Below are positions 15,259-24,005 of a stretch of DNA of 64,000 bases, in pieces. The position numbers and the translations under genes are program-made. The notes beneath the pieces are model-generated. The model was not told the origin of the DNA. It saw only the letters and a program-made list of their open reading frames with translations, and did not search any database. The stretch comes from Ruminococcus sp. (GTDB taxonomy: Bacteria; Bacillota; Clostridia; Oscillospirales; Ruminococcaceae). How positions within the stretch are numbered: the first letter of the stretch is position 1; the number at the start of each line of letters is the position of its first letter. The stretch lies in NCBI GenBank assembly GCA_017460665.1, contig JAFUAO010000091.1, forward strand, positions 33,012 through 97,011, written 5' to 3'.

Positions 15259-16863
15259 TTATTTGCTCTTTCTTGCGTAGTGGGGCAGCAGCATGGGCGA
15301 GGCTGCTCCGCTGGCAGCGCCGGACTCCTCCAGCTCCTTGTTGAACCGATCGATGTGGTCCAGGGTCAGCCCCTCGGGAGCAGTGGTCTCCTTTGCCTTT
15401 GCAGCAGCGTATATGCCTGCGTTCCTGCCGAAAACGATGACGTCCAGCAGAGAGTTGCCCATAAGACGGTTGCGGCCGTGGATACCTCCGGCCACCTCGC
15501 CGGCAGCGTAGAGGTTCTCAACATCTGTCGAGCAGTCGTCGGAGATGTTCAGTCCGCCGTTCTGGTAGTGCAAAGTGGGGTACACCAGGATCGGCTCCTT
15601 GCGGATATCTATGCCGTACTTGCCGAACATCCTCATCATGGCAGGGATCCTCTTCTCGATAGTGCCCTCGCCGTGCTTATATTCGATCATGGGAGTGTCG
15701 AGCCAAACTGCCTTTCCGAGGGAGGTCTCAACGCCCTTGTCACGCTCTGTACACTCACGGATAATGGAGGCAGCCGTTACGTCACGGGTCTCCAGCGGGT
15801 GCATGAAGACCTCGCCGTCGATGTTCACCAGCTTTGCTCCCAGGGAACGGACCTTCTCTGTAACGAGAGCTCCGAAGATCTGCTCAGGATAGCCCGTGCC
15901 TGTGGGGTGATACTGGAGAGTATCGGCGTAGAGCAGCCTTGCGCCTACTCTGTAGCCAAGGATCAGTCCGTCAGCGGTAGCGCCGTAGTGGTTCGATGTG
16001 GGGAAGCCCTGATAGTGGAGGCGTCCTGCACCGCCTGTTGCGATGATCACGGTCTTTGCCCTTGCCACTAGGAGCTCCTTGGTCTCCATGTTCATCAGGA
16101 CAGCTCCGGCAGCTCTTCCCTGCCCGTCGAGTATGATCTCCACAGCGGCAGTAAAGTCGATGACGGGTATGCCTCTGTTGATGACCTCGTCACGGAGAGT
16201 GCGCATGATCTCGGCTCCGGAATAGTCCTTTGCGGCGTGCATACGCTTCCTTGAGGTACCGCCTCCGTGGGTGGTGACCATAGTTCCGTCGGGCTCCTTG
16301 TCGAACTCAACGCCCAGCTTATTTAGCCACTGGATAGCCTCGGGAGCCTTAGTTACCAGCTTCCTTACCAGCTCAGGCTTTGCTGCGAAGTGTCCGCCTC
16401 CGAAAGCGTCGATATAGTGTATTGCAGGAGAGTCGTTAGGCTTATCGGCAGCCTGTATTCCGCCCTCAGCCATCATAGTATTTGCGTCGCCGATACGCAG
16501 CTTCGTAACGATCATGGTCTTAGCTCCGGCCTCGTCAGCCTCGATCGCTGCGGAGGCTCCTGCACCGCCGCCGCCTATAATGAGCACATCGGTGTCGTAG
16601 TCGGGAGAGCTCAGGTCAACGTCTGAGGCGCTGATACGGCTCTTTCCCTGTAAAAGCTCCGCAAGCTGAGTAGGCACCTTGTCGCCCTTGTTCACGCCGG
16701 CAGAAAGGACAGTGAACTCGTCCTGCTTATAGTCCGGGTGGAAGGTAGCGAGAAGTGTGTCCTTCTCCTCTGCGGTCATCCTTCTTGGCTCGAGAGCGGC
16801 GTTTTTCTCTCTCTTATCGGCAACGATCTTTGCAAGCTCGTTCAGCTTATCTATCTTATACAT
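15259..16863 (-). CDS. Fumarate reductase/TfrA-type flavoprotein subunit
   Basis: A 534-residue FAD protein of the succinate dehydrogenase/fumarate reductase/aspartate oxidase family. After an 85-residue N-terminal extension come the dinucleotide motif DVLIIGGGGAGASAA, the flavin-binding AEGGIQAA, the substrate motif YHPTG, RDVTAASI and GGIHGRNRLMGNSLLD, so catalytic residues look intact. The His that binds FAD covalently in FrdA is Asn here (DANTMMAEGG), implying non-covalent FAD. It is encoded 12 bases after an Fe-S subunit and downstream of flx-hdr genes, so it probably reduces fumarate to succinate with electrons from that complex. Aspartate oxidase is less likely: no nadA or nadC is adjacent. 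Confidence 0.82.
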   Translation of the reverse strand: MYKIDKLNELAKIVADKREKNAALEPRRMTAEEKDTLLATFHPDYKQDEFTVLSAGVNKGDKVPTQLAELLQGKSRISASDVDLSSPDYDTDVLIIGGGGAGASAAIEADEAGAKTMIVTKLRIGDANTMMAEGGIQAADKPNDSPAIHYIDAFGGGHFAAKPELVRKLVTKAPEAIQWLNKLGVEFDKEPDGTMVTTHGGGTSRKRMHAAKDYSGAEIMRTLRDEVINRGIPVIDFTAAVEIILDGQGRAAGAVLMNMETKELLVARAKTVIIATGGAGRLHYQGFPTSNHYGATADGLILGYRVGARLLYADTLQYHPTGTGYPEQIFGALVTEKVRSLGAKLVNIDGEVFMHPLETRDVTAASIIRECTERDKGVETSLGKAVWLDTPMIEYKHGEGTIEKRIPAMMRMFGKYGIDIRKEPILVYPTLHYQNGGLNISDDCSTDVENLYAAGEVAGGIHGRNRLMGNSLLDVIVFGRNAGIYAAAKAKETTAPEGLTLDHIDRFNKELEESGAASGAASPMLLPHYARKSK

Positions 16864-16875
16864 CTCACGCCCTCC

Positions 16876-17550
16876 TTACTGCTCGATATCACGGTTGTTG
16901 TAGAGCTCTTTCATCTCTTCGACGGGCTTCTGCATGAGGCTCTCGATGAGCTCGTTGAAGGCGCCCTCGTCGATCTCCTTCACACGGTCGGAAAGATGAC
17001 CGCATTCCGGAGCGATGTACTTGCCGTTGAGACGTCTTGCCAGCATAGCCACCTGAGGGTGAGAGATCCCGGCAGGACAGCGTGACGAGCAGACTCCGCA
17101 CATAACGCAGTCGAAGCTCTCCTCGGCGCACTTCTCGTACTCGCCTCTCTGAGCGTATGCGATATACTGCATGACGTTCAGCTCCTGAGTACAGGCCTTG
17201 GTACAGGCATTGCAGCCGATACAGCTATAGATCTCGGGGTAGAGCTGCATCATGATCTGCTCAGTGGGCTTGATCTGCTCTATATCGTAGACCCTCTTCT
17301 CCAAGGGGAAGAAGGGCAGGGTGGCAACATACATACCCTCCTGCACCTCGGTCTGACAGGCAAGACATCCGTGGAGAGCTGACTCTCCCTTGATCCTGTA
17401 GATCGTAGCGCAGGCTCCGCAGAAGCCGTTCCTACAGCCGCAGCCTCTGACCAGCTCATAGCCTGCATATTCCATAGCAGTCATTATCGTAAGTCCTGCC
17501 GGCACCTGGTATCTCTTGCCGAACAGGTAAACATTAACCATATTTTCCAT
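16876..17550 (-). CDS. Fumarate reductase-type iron-sulphur subunit (2Fe-2S plus 4Fe-4S)
   Basis: A 224-residue electron-transfer subunit. The N-terminal domain is a plant-type 2Fe-2S ferredoxin (GCGCRNGFCGAC ... GCLACQ). The C-terminal part carries two 4Fe-4S motifs (CIGCNACTKACTQ and CVMCGVCSSRCP). This equals the N-terminal part of SdhB/FrdB or TfrB, without the C-terminal CCG domains that TfrB has fused; the separate HdrB encoded upstream has two CCG domains. It probably passes electrons to the FAD subunit encoded 12 bases downstream. Confidence 0.85.
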   Translation of the reverse strand: MENMVNVYLFGKRYQVPAGLTIMTAMEYAGYELVRGCGCRNGFCGACATIYRIKGESALHGCLACQTEVQEGMYVATLPFFPLEKRVYDIEQIKPTEQIMMQLYPEIYSCIGCNACTKACTQELNVMQYIAYAQRGEYEKCAEESFDCVMCGVCSSRCPAGISHPQVAMLARRLNGKYIAPECGHLSDRVKEIDEGAFNELIESLMQKPVEEMKELYNNRDIEQ

Positions 17551-17566
17551 GCTTTATGCTCCTTTA

Positions 17567-18394
17567 TCAATATTCGTCCGGCAGTGCGTCAAGCTGGTCG
17601 AAACGGAAGACCGGACCGTCCTTGCAGACGTACTTGTTGCCGATATTGCATCTTCCGCACTTTCCGACGCCGCACTTCATGCGAAGCTCCATAGTGGTAT
17701 AGACCTGAGTTTCGGTGAAGCCCAGCTCCTTGAGCCCGGCAAGGGTGAATTTGATCATGATAGGCGGTCCGCAGACAAGGACCGTCTTGCTGGTGGAGGG
17801 CGAGAGCTCCTTTACATAGTTGGGAACGAAGCCAACGTGTCCGTCCCAGCCCTCCTGAGGGTTGTCGATAGTCAAATTCACCTCGACACCGTCGTCCTTC
17901 ATCCACTCGTCGATGATCTCCTTGTAGTCCACAAGGTCGTCCTTTGAACGTGAGCCGTAAACGATCTGGACATCGCCGTAATCGCTGCGCTTGTCACGGA
18001 CGTAGTTTATCACAGAGCGGAGGGGCGCAAGTCCGATACCGCCGGCGACGAAGAGCAAGTCCTTGCCCTTTAGCTCGGTGTCCACGGGGAAGGCATTGCC
18101 GTAGGGCCCCCTGATCGTTATCTGCTGGCCTACCTCCATTGAGTGGAGCCAGTCTGTAAGGTGGCCGCACTTCTTGATGCTGAACTCCATGAACTCCTTG
18201 TTCGTAGGCGAGGAGGTTATGGAGAACATGGCCTCGCCAACGCCCGGGACAGACAGCATCGCACACTGGCCGGGCATATGCTCGAAGACCTTTCCGCCCT
18301 CCGGAGAGACCACTCTGAAGGTCTTGACATCGGGGGTGTCTATCCTGATGTCGGAAACTACTCCCACATGGGGGATCAATGTATCACTGTTCAT
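17567..18394 (-). CDS. flxA: FlxA-like FAD/NAD(P)H-binding oxidoreductase subunit
   Basis: A 275-residue ferredoxin-NADP-reductase-fold protein like PyrK/AsrB. Visible are the FAD motif MFSITSSP, the NAD(P)H-binding LLFVAGGIGLAPLRSVI, a VLVCGPPIMIK segment and a C-terminal 2Fe-2S cluster motif (CGVGKCGRCNIGNKYVC). In FlxABCD-HdrABC complexes FlxA is the NADH entry point. The start at 18394 uses GGAGG 7 bases upstream and shares a base with the stop of the preceding gene. AsrB of sulphite reductase is the main alternative, but no asrC siroheme gene is present. Confidence 0.82.
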   Translation of the reverse strand: MNSDTLIPHVGVVSDIRIDTPDVKTFRVVSPEGGKVFEHMPGQCAMLSVPGVGEAMFSITSSPTNKEFMEFSIKKCGHLTDWLHSMEVGQQITIRGPYGNAFPVDTELKGKDLLFVAGGIGLAPLRSVINYVRDKRSDYGDVQIVYGSRSKDDLVDYKEIIDEWMKDDGVEVNLTIDNPQEGWDGHVGFVPNYVKELSPSTSKTVLVCGPPIMIKFTLAGLKELGFTETQVYTTMELRMKCGVGKCGRCNIGNKYVCKDGPVFRFDQLDALPDEY

Positions 18395-19413
18395 CACTTA
18401 ACCTCCAATGCTTTCATTACCTTGACGATATTCATGGATATAGGGCACTTCGACAGGCATCTTCCGCAGCCCACGCAGCCGAACTCGCCGTCGTTGTTGG
18501 CCGGGAAGTACACCAGCTTGTGCATGAACCTCTGGCGGAAGCGCTCCAGCTGAGAGGTCCTGGGGTTGCCGTGTGCCATTTTCGTGAAGTCTGAGTACAT
18601 ACAGGAGTCCCAGCAGCGGAAGCGCCTTATGCCGTTCGCAGTTTTGACGTCCTTTATGTCGTAGCACTGACAGGTGGGGCAGACGAAGGTGCAGGTGCCG
18701 CAGCCAAGACAGCTCTCTGAGAGCTGGCCCCATTTCTCGGAATTAAAATGCTCATTCAGTGTATCTCCGCCGAAGGCCGCTGTAGAAAGGCCAGCAAGAG
18801 GCAGACGTGAAAGGATCTCCTTGGTCTTTGCCTTTACCTGATCCAGCTTTGCCGTGTCGCCCTCTTCAAGGAGAGAGGAGATACTGTCGATGAAGGCCCT
18901 GCCCTTGTCGGTGTTGGCCTTGATGAAAAGGTCCTCTCCGTCAGACCAGCAGGCTGCATCGCCCTCGGGCTCAGTTGCGTCTATGCCGAAGGCGCCGCAG
19001 AAGCAGGTCTCGGCAGGACGTGTACAGGCCATAGTCACCACTGTTCCGTGGTCACGGCGGTCCTTATAGAAACTGTCCACCGGCTCGGAAAGGAATACCT
19101 TGTCCAGAATGGTGAAGCTCCTTGCGTCGCAGGCACGGACCCCGAAAATAACGAAATCCTCATGCTCGCTGCGGCGGTCGATGATGTCGATGTTCTTGCC
19201 CTCCATTTTGAAGTCCACAAGGTCCTCGGTCTGGGGGAAGAAGAAGTCCTTGGCGCTTCGGAGGGTATTGAGCTTTGAGCTCATAGCCGTACCGGGCTCC
19301 CATTTGCGGAACTCGGCAGCTCCGTCAGCACGGTCGGCAGGGATATACAGAGCCTGCTTCTCAGCGATCGCTGCGAAGAGCTCATCCAGTCTTGAAAGTG
19401 AGATCTTTAGCAT
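18394..19413 (-). CDS. FlxC/AsrA-like 4Fe-4S subunit
   Basis: A 339-residue protein. The first 240 residues resemble the non-cluster part of AsrA and related hydrogenase or Flx subunits (VIFGVRACDARSFTILD; CFCGAFGID). The C-terminal third has two 4Fe-4S motifs (CLGCGTCTFVCPTCQCYD and CVGCGRCLSKCPIS). It is translationally coupled on both sides (one-base overlaps). It probably relays electrons between the NADH-oxidising FlxA-like subunit and HdrA. The exact FlxB or FlxC identity cannot be fixed by eye. Confidence 0.75.
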   Translation of the reverse strand: MLKISLSRLDELFAAIAEKQALYIPADRADGAAEFRKWEPGTAMSSKLNTLRSAKDFFFPQTEDLVDFKMEGKNIDIIDRRSEHEDFVIFGVRACDARSFTILDKVFLSEPVDSFYKDRRDHGTVVTMACTRPAETCFCGAFGIDATEPEGDAACWSDGEDLFIKANTDKGRAFIDSISSLLEEGDTAKLDQVKAKTKEILSRLPLAGLSTAAFGGDTLNEHFNSEKWGQLSESCLGCGTCTFVCPTCQCYDIKDVKTANGIRRFRCWDSCMYSDFTKMAHGNPRTSQLERFRQRFMHKLVYFPANNDGEFGCVGCGRCLSKCPISMNIVKVMKALEVK

Positions 19414-20384
19414 TACTCGACGCCCCTTTCGTGAACTATGCTTGACTCGCAGTCCTCAGCGGTGTAGTCCGTAAGAGGAGCACGGGAGGTAGTGTCGGCG
19501 CCGGCCTGGTACTCGCCGTAGAGGGAGTTGATGTCCTTGATGAACTTCCTGTTCAGCAGGTGGAGGGGTATGTTCTGAGGGCATACCCGTGAGCACTCGC
19601 CGCAGTCTGTACATCTTCCGGCAACGTGGAAGGCACGGATGATGTGGAACATCTTCTCCTCGAAGCTGTCGGCAGCGGCCTTGTTCTCCACACCGGAGGC
19701 AGGATCGTCGAAAACGCACTTCTCACAGGTGCAGGCAGGACAGACGTTCCGGCAGGCGTTGCAGCGGATACACTTTGAGAGCTGCTCTCTCCAGAAGTCG
19801 TATCTCTCCTGAGCAGTCATGTTCTCCAGCTTTTCCACCATATCGAAGCGGTCGGAGTCCAGGATATCGCCGTCCTCGCCGATGAGCTCGTCGTAGGTGA
19901 CGTGCTTCTTGCTCTTGCAGGAGGCGCATTTATCAAGGATCGCATCGCTGAAGGGCATGGTCTCCTCGCCGTAGAGGGTCTCTATCTTTAGGGTAAAGTT
20001 CTCGTTCCTGACGCTGAGTATACCGGTGATGCCCTTTGCTCTGATCTTCTCGATGTCCAGCTTCGGGCCGCCGGGTATTCCGATGACGTAGACATTGTCA
20101 CGGTCCACACGGTGCTCCTTGGTGAGCTGATTGAGGCTGTAGGTGTCGCAGGGCTTTAGAAAGACCAGCACCTTGCCCTCCTTCTTGGACTCCTTCACCA
20201 GATACTTGGAAACGTTTGCGCTGGTGAACACATCAAATACGAAGTCCTTGTCCAGCTCCTCGGCGCTCTCGAATACAGCAGGAGTGATGTCGTAGGCGAA
20301 CTCTCCCCTCTTCCAGCCGATAACTCGCTTGACGCTGCCGTCAGCAAGGAGCTCCTTAGCTCTTTTGATCATTGCTTCCTGCAT
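19413..20384 (-). CDS. FlxB/FlxC-like 4Fe-4S dicluster subunit
   Basis: A 323-residue protein with an N-terminal half like F420-hydrogenase beta or AsrA-related subunits (VLVFLKPCDTYSLNQL, KCASCKSKKHV) and two C-terminal 4Fe-4S motifs (CIRCNACRNVCPACTC and CTDCGECSRVCPQNIP). It is a second copy of the same general design as the following gene, consistent with the paired Fe-S subunits of flx operons. The start at 20384 follows GGAGG and overlaps the mvhD-like gene by 16 bases. Confidence 0.75.
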   Translation of the reverse strand: MQEAMIKRAKELLADGSVKRVIGWKRGEFAYDITPAVFESAEELDKDFVFDVFTSANVSKYLVKESKKEGKVLVFLKPCDTYSLNQLTKEHRVDRDNVYVIGIPGGPKLDIEKIRAKGITGILSVRNENFTLKIETLYGEETMPFSDAILDKCASCKSKKHVTYDELIGEDGDILDSDRFDMVEKLENMTAQERYDFWREQLSKCIRCNACRNVCPACTCEKCVFDDPASGVENKAAADSFEEKMFHIIRAFHVAGRCTDCGECSRVCPQNIPLHLLNRKFIKDINSLYGEYQAGADTTSRAPLTDYTAEDCESSIVHERGVE

Positions 20385-20815
20385 CTCAGATCCTCCAATC
20401 TCCGGTTAGGTCCGAGCTTTTTCACGGCCTCGGTGAACTCGTTCATAGTTGCGGCGAATTTAGCGCCCTCAGCAGCGGATACCCACTCGACTCTGGTCCT
20501 GTCCCTCTCGATGCCCAGGAAGTCCAGCATACTGAACAGCAGGGTCATCCTTCTTCTGGTGAAATAATTTCCCGAGGTATAATGGCAGTCTCCCGGGTGG
20601 CAGCCGCAGAGGATCACGCCGTCTGCGCCACGCTGGAAGGCTCTGAGTATGAACATGGGGTTGACTCTGCATGAGCAGGGCACTCTGATTATCTTAACAT
20701 TTGTGGGGTAGTTCAGTCTGTTCGTTCCCGAAAGGTCTGCGCCGGCGTAGGAGCACCAGTTGCAGCAGAAGGCAACGATCAGCGGCTGAAACTCTTTGTT
20801 CTCATTTACTTGCAT
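20369..20815 (-). CDS. flxD: MvhD-like / FlxD electron-transfer subunit
   Basis: A 148-residue protein of the MvhD family, which links an electron donor to heterodisulphide reductase HdrA through a 2Fe-2S cluster. The family pattern is clear: IVAFCCNWCSYAGAD at the N-terminus, then IIRVPCSCRVNPMFILRAFQ and GVILCGCHPGDCHY. The length is usual. It lies between hdrA and the Flx-like Fe-S subunits with a 10-base overlap to hdrA, exactly the order expected for an Flx-Hdr complex. Confidence 0.92.
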   Translation of the reverse strand: MQVNENKEFQPLIVAFCCNWCSYAGADLSGTNRLNYPTNVKIIRVPCSCRVNPMFILRAFQRGADGVILCGCHPGDCHYTSGNYFTRRRMTLLFSMLDFLGIERDRTRVEWVSAAEGAKFAATMNEFTEAVKKLGPNRRLEDLRCRKQ

Positions 20816-22797
20816 ATTGCGTCTACCTCCGCCATTATCTGGCTGTTAGAGAAGCCGTTAAGATCCATAGCTCCCGAAGGACAGGCCACCGTGCAGGCGC
20901 CGCAGCCCTGACAAACGGCCGGGTTGACGCTGGCGACACGCCTGATAGCGGTAGTGCGGTCGGGCATTCTGAACTCCTTCTCGATGTATGTGATAGCTCC
21001 GTAGGGGCAAACCTTCTCGCAGGACGAGCAGCCGTTGCATTTGAGCTCGTCTGAATGGGCAACGCAGGGGTTGCAGGTTATGCTGTTCTTGCACAGAAGG
21101 CCGATAGCCTTTGCAGCAGCAGCGCTTCCCTGAGCGACGGTCTCGGGTATGTCCTTGGGGCCCTGGCAGGCTCCTGACAGGAAGATACCGGCAGTTGCGC
21201 TCTCCACAGGTCTCAGCTTGGGGTGAGCCTCAGTGAAGAAGTCATTGGTATCCATCTGGGTAGTGAGCATAGTCGCCAGCGGACGGGCGGTCTTGTCGGG
21301 CTCGATAGCCGCTGCAAGGACCACCATATCTGCGTCGATGTGGAGCTGCTCGTTAGACAGCAGGTCAGAGGCCTGTACGCCGATCTTTCCGTCGGACTTA
21401 GGCGTTACCTTGCCCACCATGCCCTTTATGTAATGGACGTTGTACTGTTCAACTGCTCTGCGGTAGAACTCGTCGAAGTTCTTTCCGGGTGTCCTCACGT
21501 CGATATAGAAAACGTACACCTCGGTGTCCGGGTATTTCTCACGGATCAGCATTGCGTGCTTGGCCGTATACATACAGCAGATCTTCGAGCAGTAGGGCTT
21601 GCCCTTGCTGTCGTCACATCTGGAGCCCACGCACTGCACGAAAACGATAGTGTGGGGGTGGGTCTTGTCAGAGGGCCTAAGGAGAGTTCCACCATTAGGA
21701 CCGGCTGCGTTCATAAGACGCTCCAGCTCCAGAGAGGTCACTACGTCAGGACACTGGCTGTAGGCGAACTCGTCGTACTTATCCAGCTTGATCGGGTCAA
21801 AGCCTGTAGCTACCACGATAGCGCCGTACTTCTCCTCGATGATCCTGTCCTCCTGCTTATAGTCGATAGCACCCACTGAGCAGACCTTAGAGCAGACTCC
21901 GCACTTGCCGTTTTTCAGCATCATGCAGTAGTTTGGATCGATAGTAGCCACCTTCGGCACGGCCTGTGCGAAGGGAATGTATACGGCACTTCTGTTGTCA
22001 AGTCCCATGTTGAACTCGTTGGGGACCTTCTTCATGGGGCACTTCTCGGTACACAGTCCGCAGCCGGTACACTTGGTCTCATCGACGTATCTGGCCTTCT
22101 TGCGGATCTTGACCGTGAAATTGCCCACGAAGCCCTTGACTTCCTCCACCTCGCTGAAGGAGTGGATCGTGATGTGCTCGTTCTGTGAGGCCTCTACCAT
22201 TTTGGGAGTAAGGATACAGGCTGCACAGTCCAGCGTGGGGAAGGTCTTGTCGATCTGAGCCATTTTTCCGCCGATCGTAGGCTTCTTCTCCACTATGTCC
22301 ACGTCGAAGCCTGCCTCGGCGATGTCCAGAGCGGTCTGGATACCGGCGATACCTCCGCCGATGACCAGAGCACGCTTCACCACGGGGCTCTCCATAGAGG
22401 TGAGGGGCGTGTTCAGGTGGACCTTTGCAACGGCTGCTCTTCCAAGGATAATGGCCTTTTCTGTAGCAGTTGCGATCTCCTTGTGGATCCACGAGCACTG
22501 CTCACGGATATTGGCGATCTCCACCAGATAGGGGTTGAGGCCGGCAGAAGCTGCTGCCTTCCTGAAGGTATTCTCGTGCATTCTCGGCGAGCAAGAGCAG
22601 ATGACTACTCCGCTGAGCTTATGCTCCTTGATAGCGTCCTTAACAAGGTTCTGGCCGGACTCAGAGCACATATACTGATAGTCCTGGGAGATGACTACGC
22701 CGGGCTCGTGGCTGAGAGCCTCTGCAACTGCCTTAACGTCCACAGTTGCGGCGATATTCGTTCCGCAGTGACAGACAAATACACCTATTCTCTGCAT
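20806..22797 (-). CDS. hdrA: Heterodisulphide reductase subunit A
   Basis: A 663-residue HdrA, the flavin subunit that performs electron bifurcation in Hdr complexes. Features in order: N-terminal FVCHCGTNI; FAD-binding ALVIGGGIAGIQTALDIAEA; the HdrA motif FPTLDCAACILTPKM; a 4Fe-4S motif CTGCGLCTEKCP; CGVCSKVC; the CVGSRC and CCMYTAKHAM signatures; and two C-terminal 4Fe-4S motifs (CNGCSSCEKVCP and CQGCGACTVACP). Genes on both sides encode HdrC and MvhD/FlxD. Electron bifurcation from NADH to ferredoxin and a second acceptor is inferred from known FlxABCD-HdrABC complexes. Confidence 0.94.
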   Translation of the reverse strand: MQRIGVFVCHCGTNIAATVDVKAVAEALSHEPGVVISQDYQYMCSESGQNLVKDAIKEHKLSGVVICSCSPRMHENTFRKAAASAGLNPYLVEIANIREQCSWIHKEIATATEKAIILGRAAVAKVHLNTPLTSMESPVVKRALVIGGGIAGIQTALDIAEAGFDVDIVEKKPTIGGKMAQIDKTFPTLDCAACILTPKMVEASQNEHITIHSFSEVEEVKGFVGNFTVKIRKKARYVDETKCTGCGLCTEKCPMKKVPNEFNMGLDNRSAVYIPFAQAVPKVATIDPNYCMMLKNGKCGVCSKVCSVGAIDYKQEDRIIEEKYGAIVVATGFDPIKLDKYDEFAYSQCPDVVTSLELERLMNAAGPNGGTLLRPSDKTHPHTIVFVQCVGSRCDDSKGKPYCSKICCMYTAKHAMLIREKYPDTEVYVFYIDVRTPGKNFDEFYRRAVEQYNVHYIKGMVGKVTPKSDGKIGVQASDLLSNEQLHIDADMVVLAAAIEPDKTARPLATMLTTQMDTNDFFTEAHPKLRPVESATAGIFLSGACQGPKDIPETVAQGSAAAAKAIGLLCKNSITCNPCVAHSDELKCNGCSSCEKVCPYGAITYIEKEFRMPDRTTAIRRVASVNPAVCQGCGACTVACPSGAMDLNGFSNSQIMAEVDAICK

Positions 22798-22809
22798 ATC
22801 ATCTCCTCC

Positions 22810-23193
22810 TTACTTAGCATATTTCCGCATCGCTGTGACGATAGCCTGCTGTGGGAGGTCCTCGTCAAGGAGCGAAGGGATCTGGTCGGCGCTGAGCCTG
22901 TTGCCGTCCTGCTGGCGGACTGCCGCAAGACGGACAGCCTCAACTACCTTTGCCGGCTGGACGCCTCTGGGACATCTGTCCACACAGGCAAAGCAGGTCA
23001 GGCACTTGTATATGGACTCCGACTTCATCAGAGTCTCGATGTCGCCCTTTTCCACCATGTATACGAACTGGTGAGGGTGGTATTCCATTTCATCGTATGA
23101 GGGGCAGGTACCGGAGCACTTTCCGCACCTCATGCACTTGAGCACGTTCACACCGCTGGAACGGAGGACCTGCTCCTTTAGGTTCTTATTCAT
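22810..23193 (-). CDS. hdrC: Heterodisulphide reductase subunit C
   Basis: A 127-residue protein with two 4Fe-4S motifs, CMRCGKCSGTCP near residue 20 and CLTCFACVDRCP near residue 64, as in HdrC, which wires HdrA to HdrB. It overlaps the end of hdrB by 8 bases, and 12 bases separate it from hdrA. Confidence 0.92.
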   Translation of the reverse strand: MNKNLKEQVLRSSGVNVLKCMRCGKCSGTCPSYDEMEYHPHQFVYMVEKGDIETLMKSESIYKCLTCFACVDRCPRGVQPAKVVEAVRLAAVRQQDGNRLSADQIPSLLDEDLPQQAIVTAMRKYAK

Positions 23194-23983
23194 CGTTGCC
23201 CTCCTTTAAGCCGAGAGCCTGTGCAAGGATCTCAGTGAAATAGTACACAGGCAGATCCGAACCGGAATTCTTCTTGAGGTTGTAAAGGCACAGCGGACAG
23301 GCAGTGATCAGCATATCAGCTCCCTGATCCTTGGCCGATCCCATAACAGCTCCGCTCCTCTTGGCGGCCTGAGACTTGTCCTCTAAGGTGATATAGCCGC
23401 CGCAGCACTCGTTGCGCTGGGCGTAGATCACGGGAGTCGCTCCTATGGCACGGATAAAGTCCTCCATGATAGTGGGGTTTTCCGGGTCGTCCATAGCAAG
23501 GGCAGCGCTGGGCCTCAGCAGCAGACAGCCGTAGTAAGCGGCGATCTTCACGCCCTTCAAGGGAGCGACTACCTTCTCCTTCAGCTTGTCGAAGCCCACC
23601 ACGTCCCTGAGCATCTCCAGATAGTGATAAACGGTAGTCTCGCCGGCGTAGGGCTCCGGGAGCTGGAGGTAGTTGTTGACCTTCATGGCCATGTCCTCGT
23701 CCCGGGAAATATCGTAGTTGGTCTGCTTTATAACATTGTGACAGGCGGAACAGACCGTGATCAGAGCTCTTCCCTGCTCCTTGGCGGAATTGAGGGTCCT
23801 GACGGCTGAGAGCTTGGTAGCGATCTCGTCCCTTGCTGTGGTATAGGCTCCTCCGCAGCACTGCCAGTCAGCAGGCTCCTCCAGAGCTATGCCCAGAGCC
23901 TCAGCAGAGGCTCTTGCATAGGTATCCAGATCCTTGGCCTTGGTCCTAAGTGTGCAGCCGGGATAATATGTGAAAGTTTCCAT
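23186..23983 (-). CDS. hdrB: Heterodisulphide reductase subunit B (two CCG domains)
   Basis: A 265-residue HdrB with both cysteine-rich CCG domains: TYYPGCTL...WQCCGGAYTT...CSACH in the N-terminal half and AAYYGCLLLRP...NECCGGYITL...CPLCLYN in the second. In methanogens these hold the noncubane clusters that split CoM-S-S-CoB; in bacteria the acceptor differs. I set the start at 23983 (METFTYYPG) with AAGGA upstream; the longer frame overlaps fumC. Lying with a TfrA-like flavoprotein in one operon, it may play the part that the fused CCG domains play in TfrB. Confidence 0.92.
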   Translation of the reverse strand: METFTYYPGCTLRTKAKDLDTYARASAEALGIALEEPADWQCCGGAYTTARDEIATKLSAVRTLNSAKEQGRALITVCSACHNVIKQTNYDISRDEDMAMKVNNYLQLPEPYAGETTVYHYLEMLRDVVGFDKLKEKVVAPLKGVKIAAYYGCLLLRPSAALAMDDPENPTIMEDFIRAIGATPVIYAQRNECCGGYITLEDKSQAAKRSGAVMGSAKDQGADMLITACPLCLYNLKKNSGSDLPVYYFTEILAQALGLKEGNDE

Positions 23984-24005
23984 TAGCTTGCAGTCCTTTC
24001 GTATG

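Noticed and set aside
15280-16071. Long plus-strand frame opposite the flavoprotein gene
   Set aside because: Codon pattern is the complement of a well-supported conserved enzyme; no promoter or ribosome site.
17567-20384. Anaerobic sulphite reductase (asrABC)
   Set aside because: Subunits resemble AsrA and AsrB, but there is no siroheme AsrC and the MvhD-HdrABC context indicates an Flx-Hdr complex.
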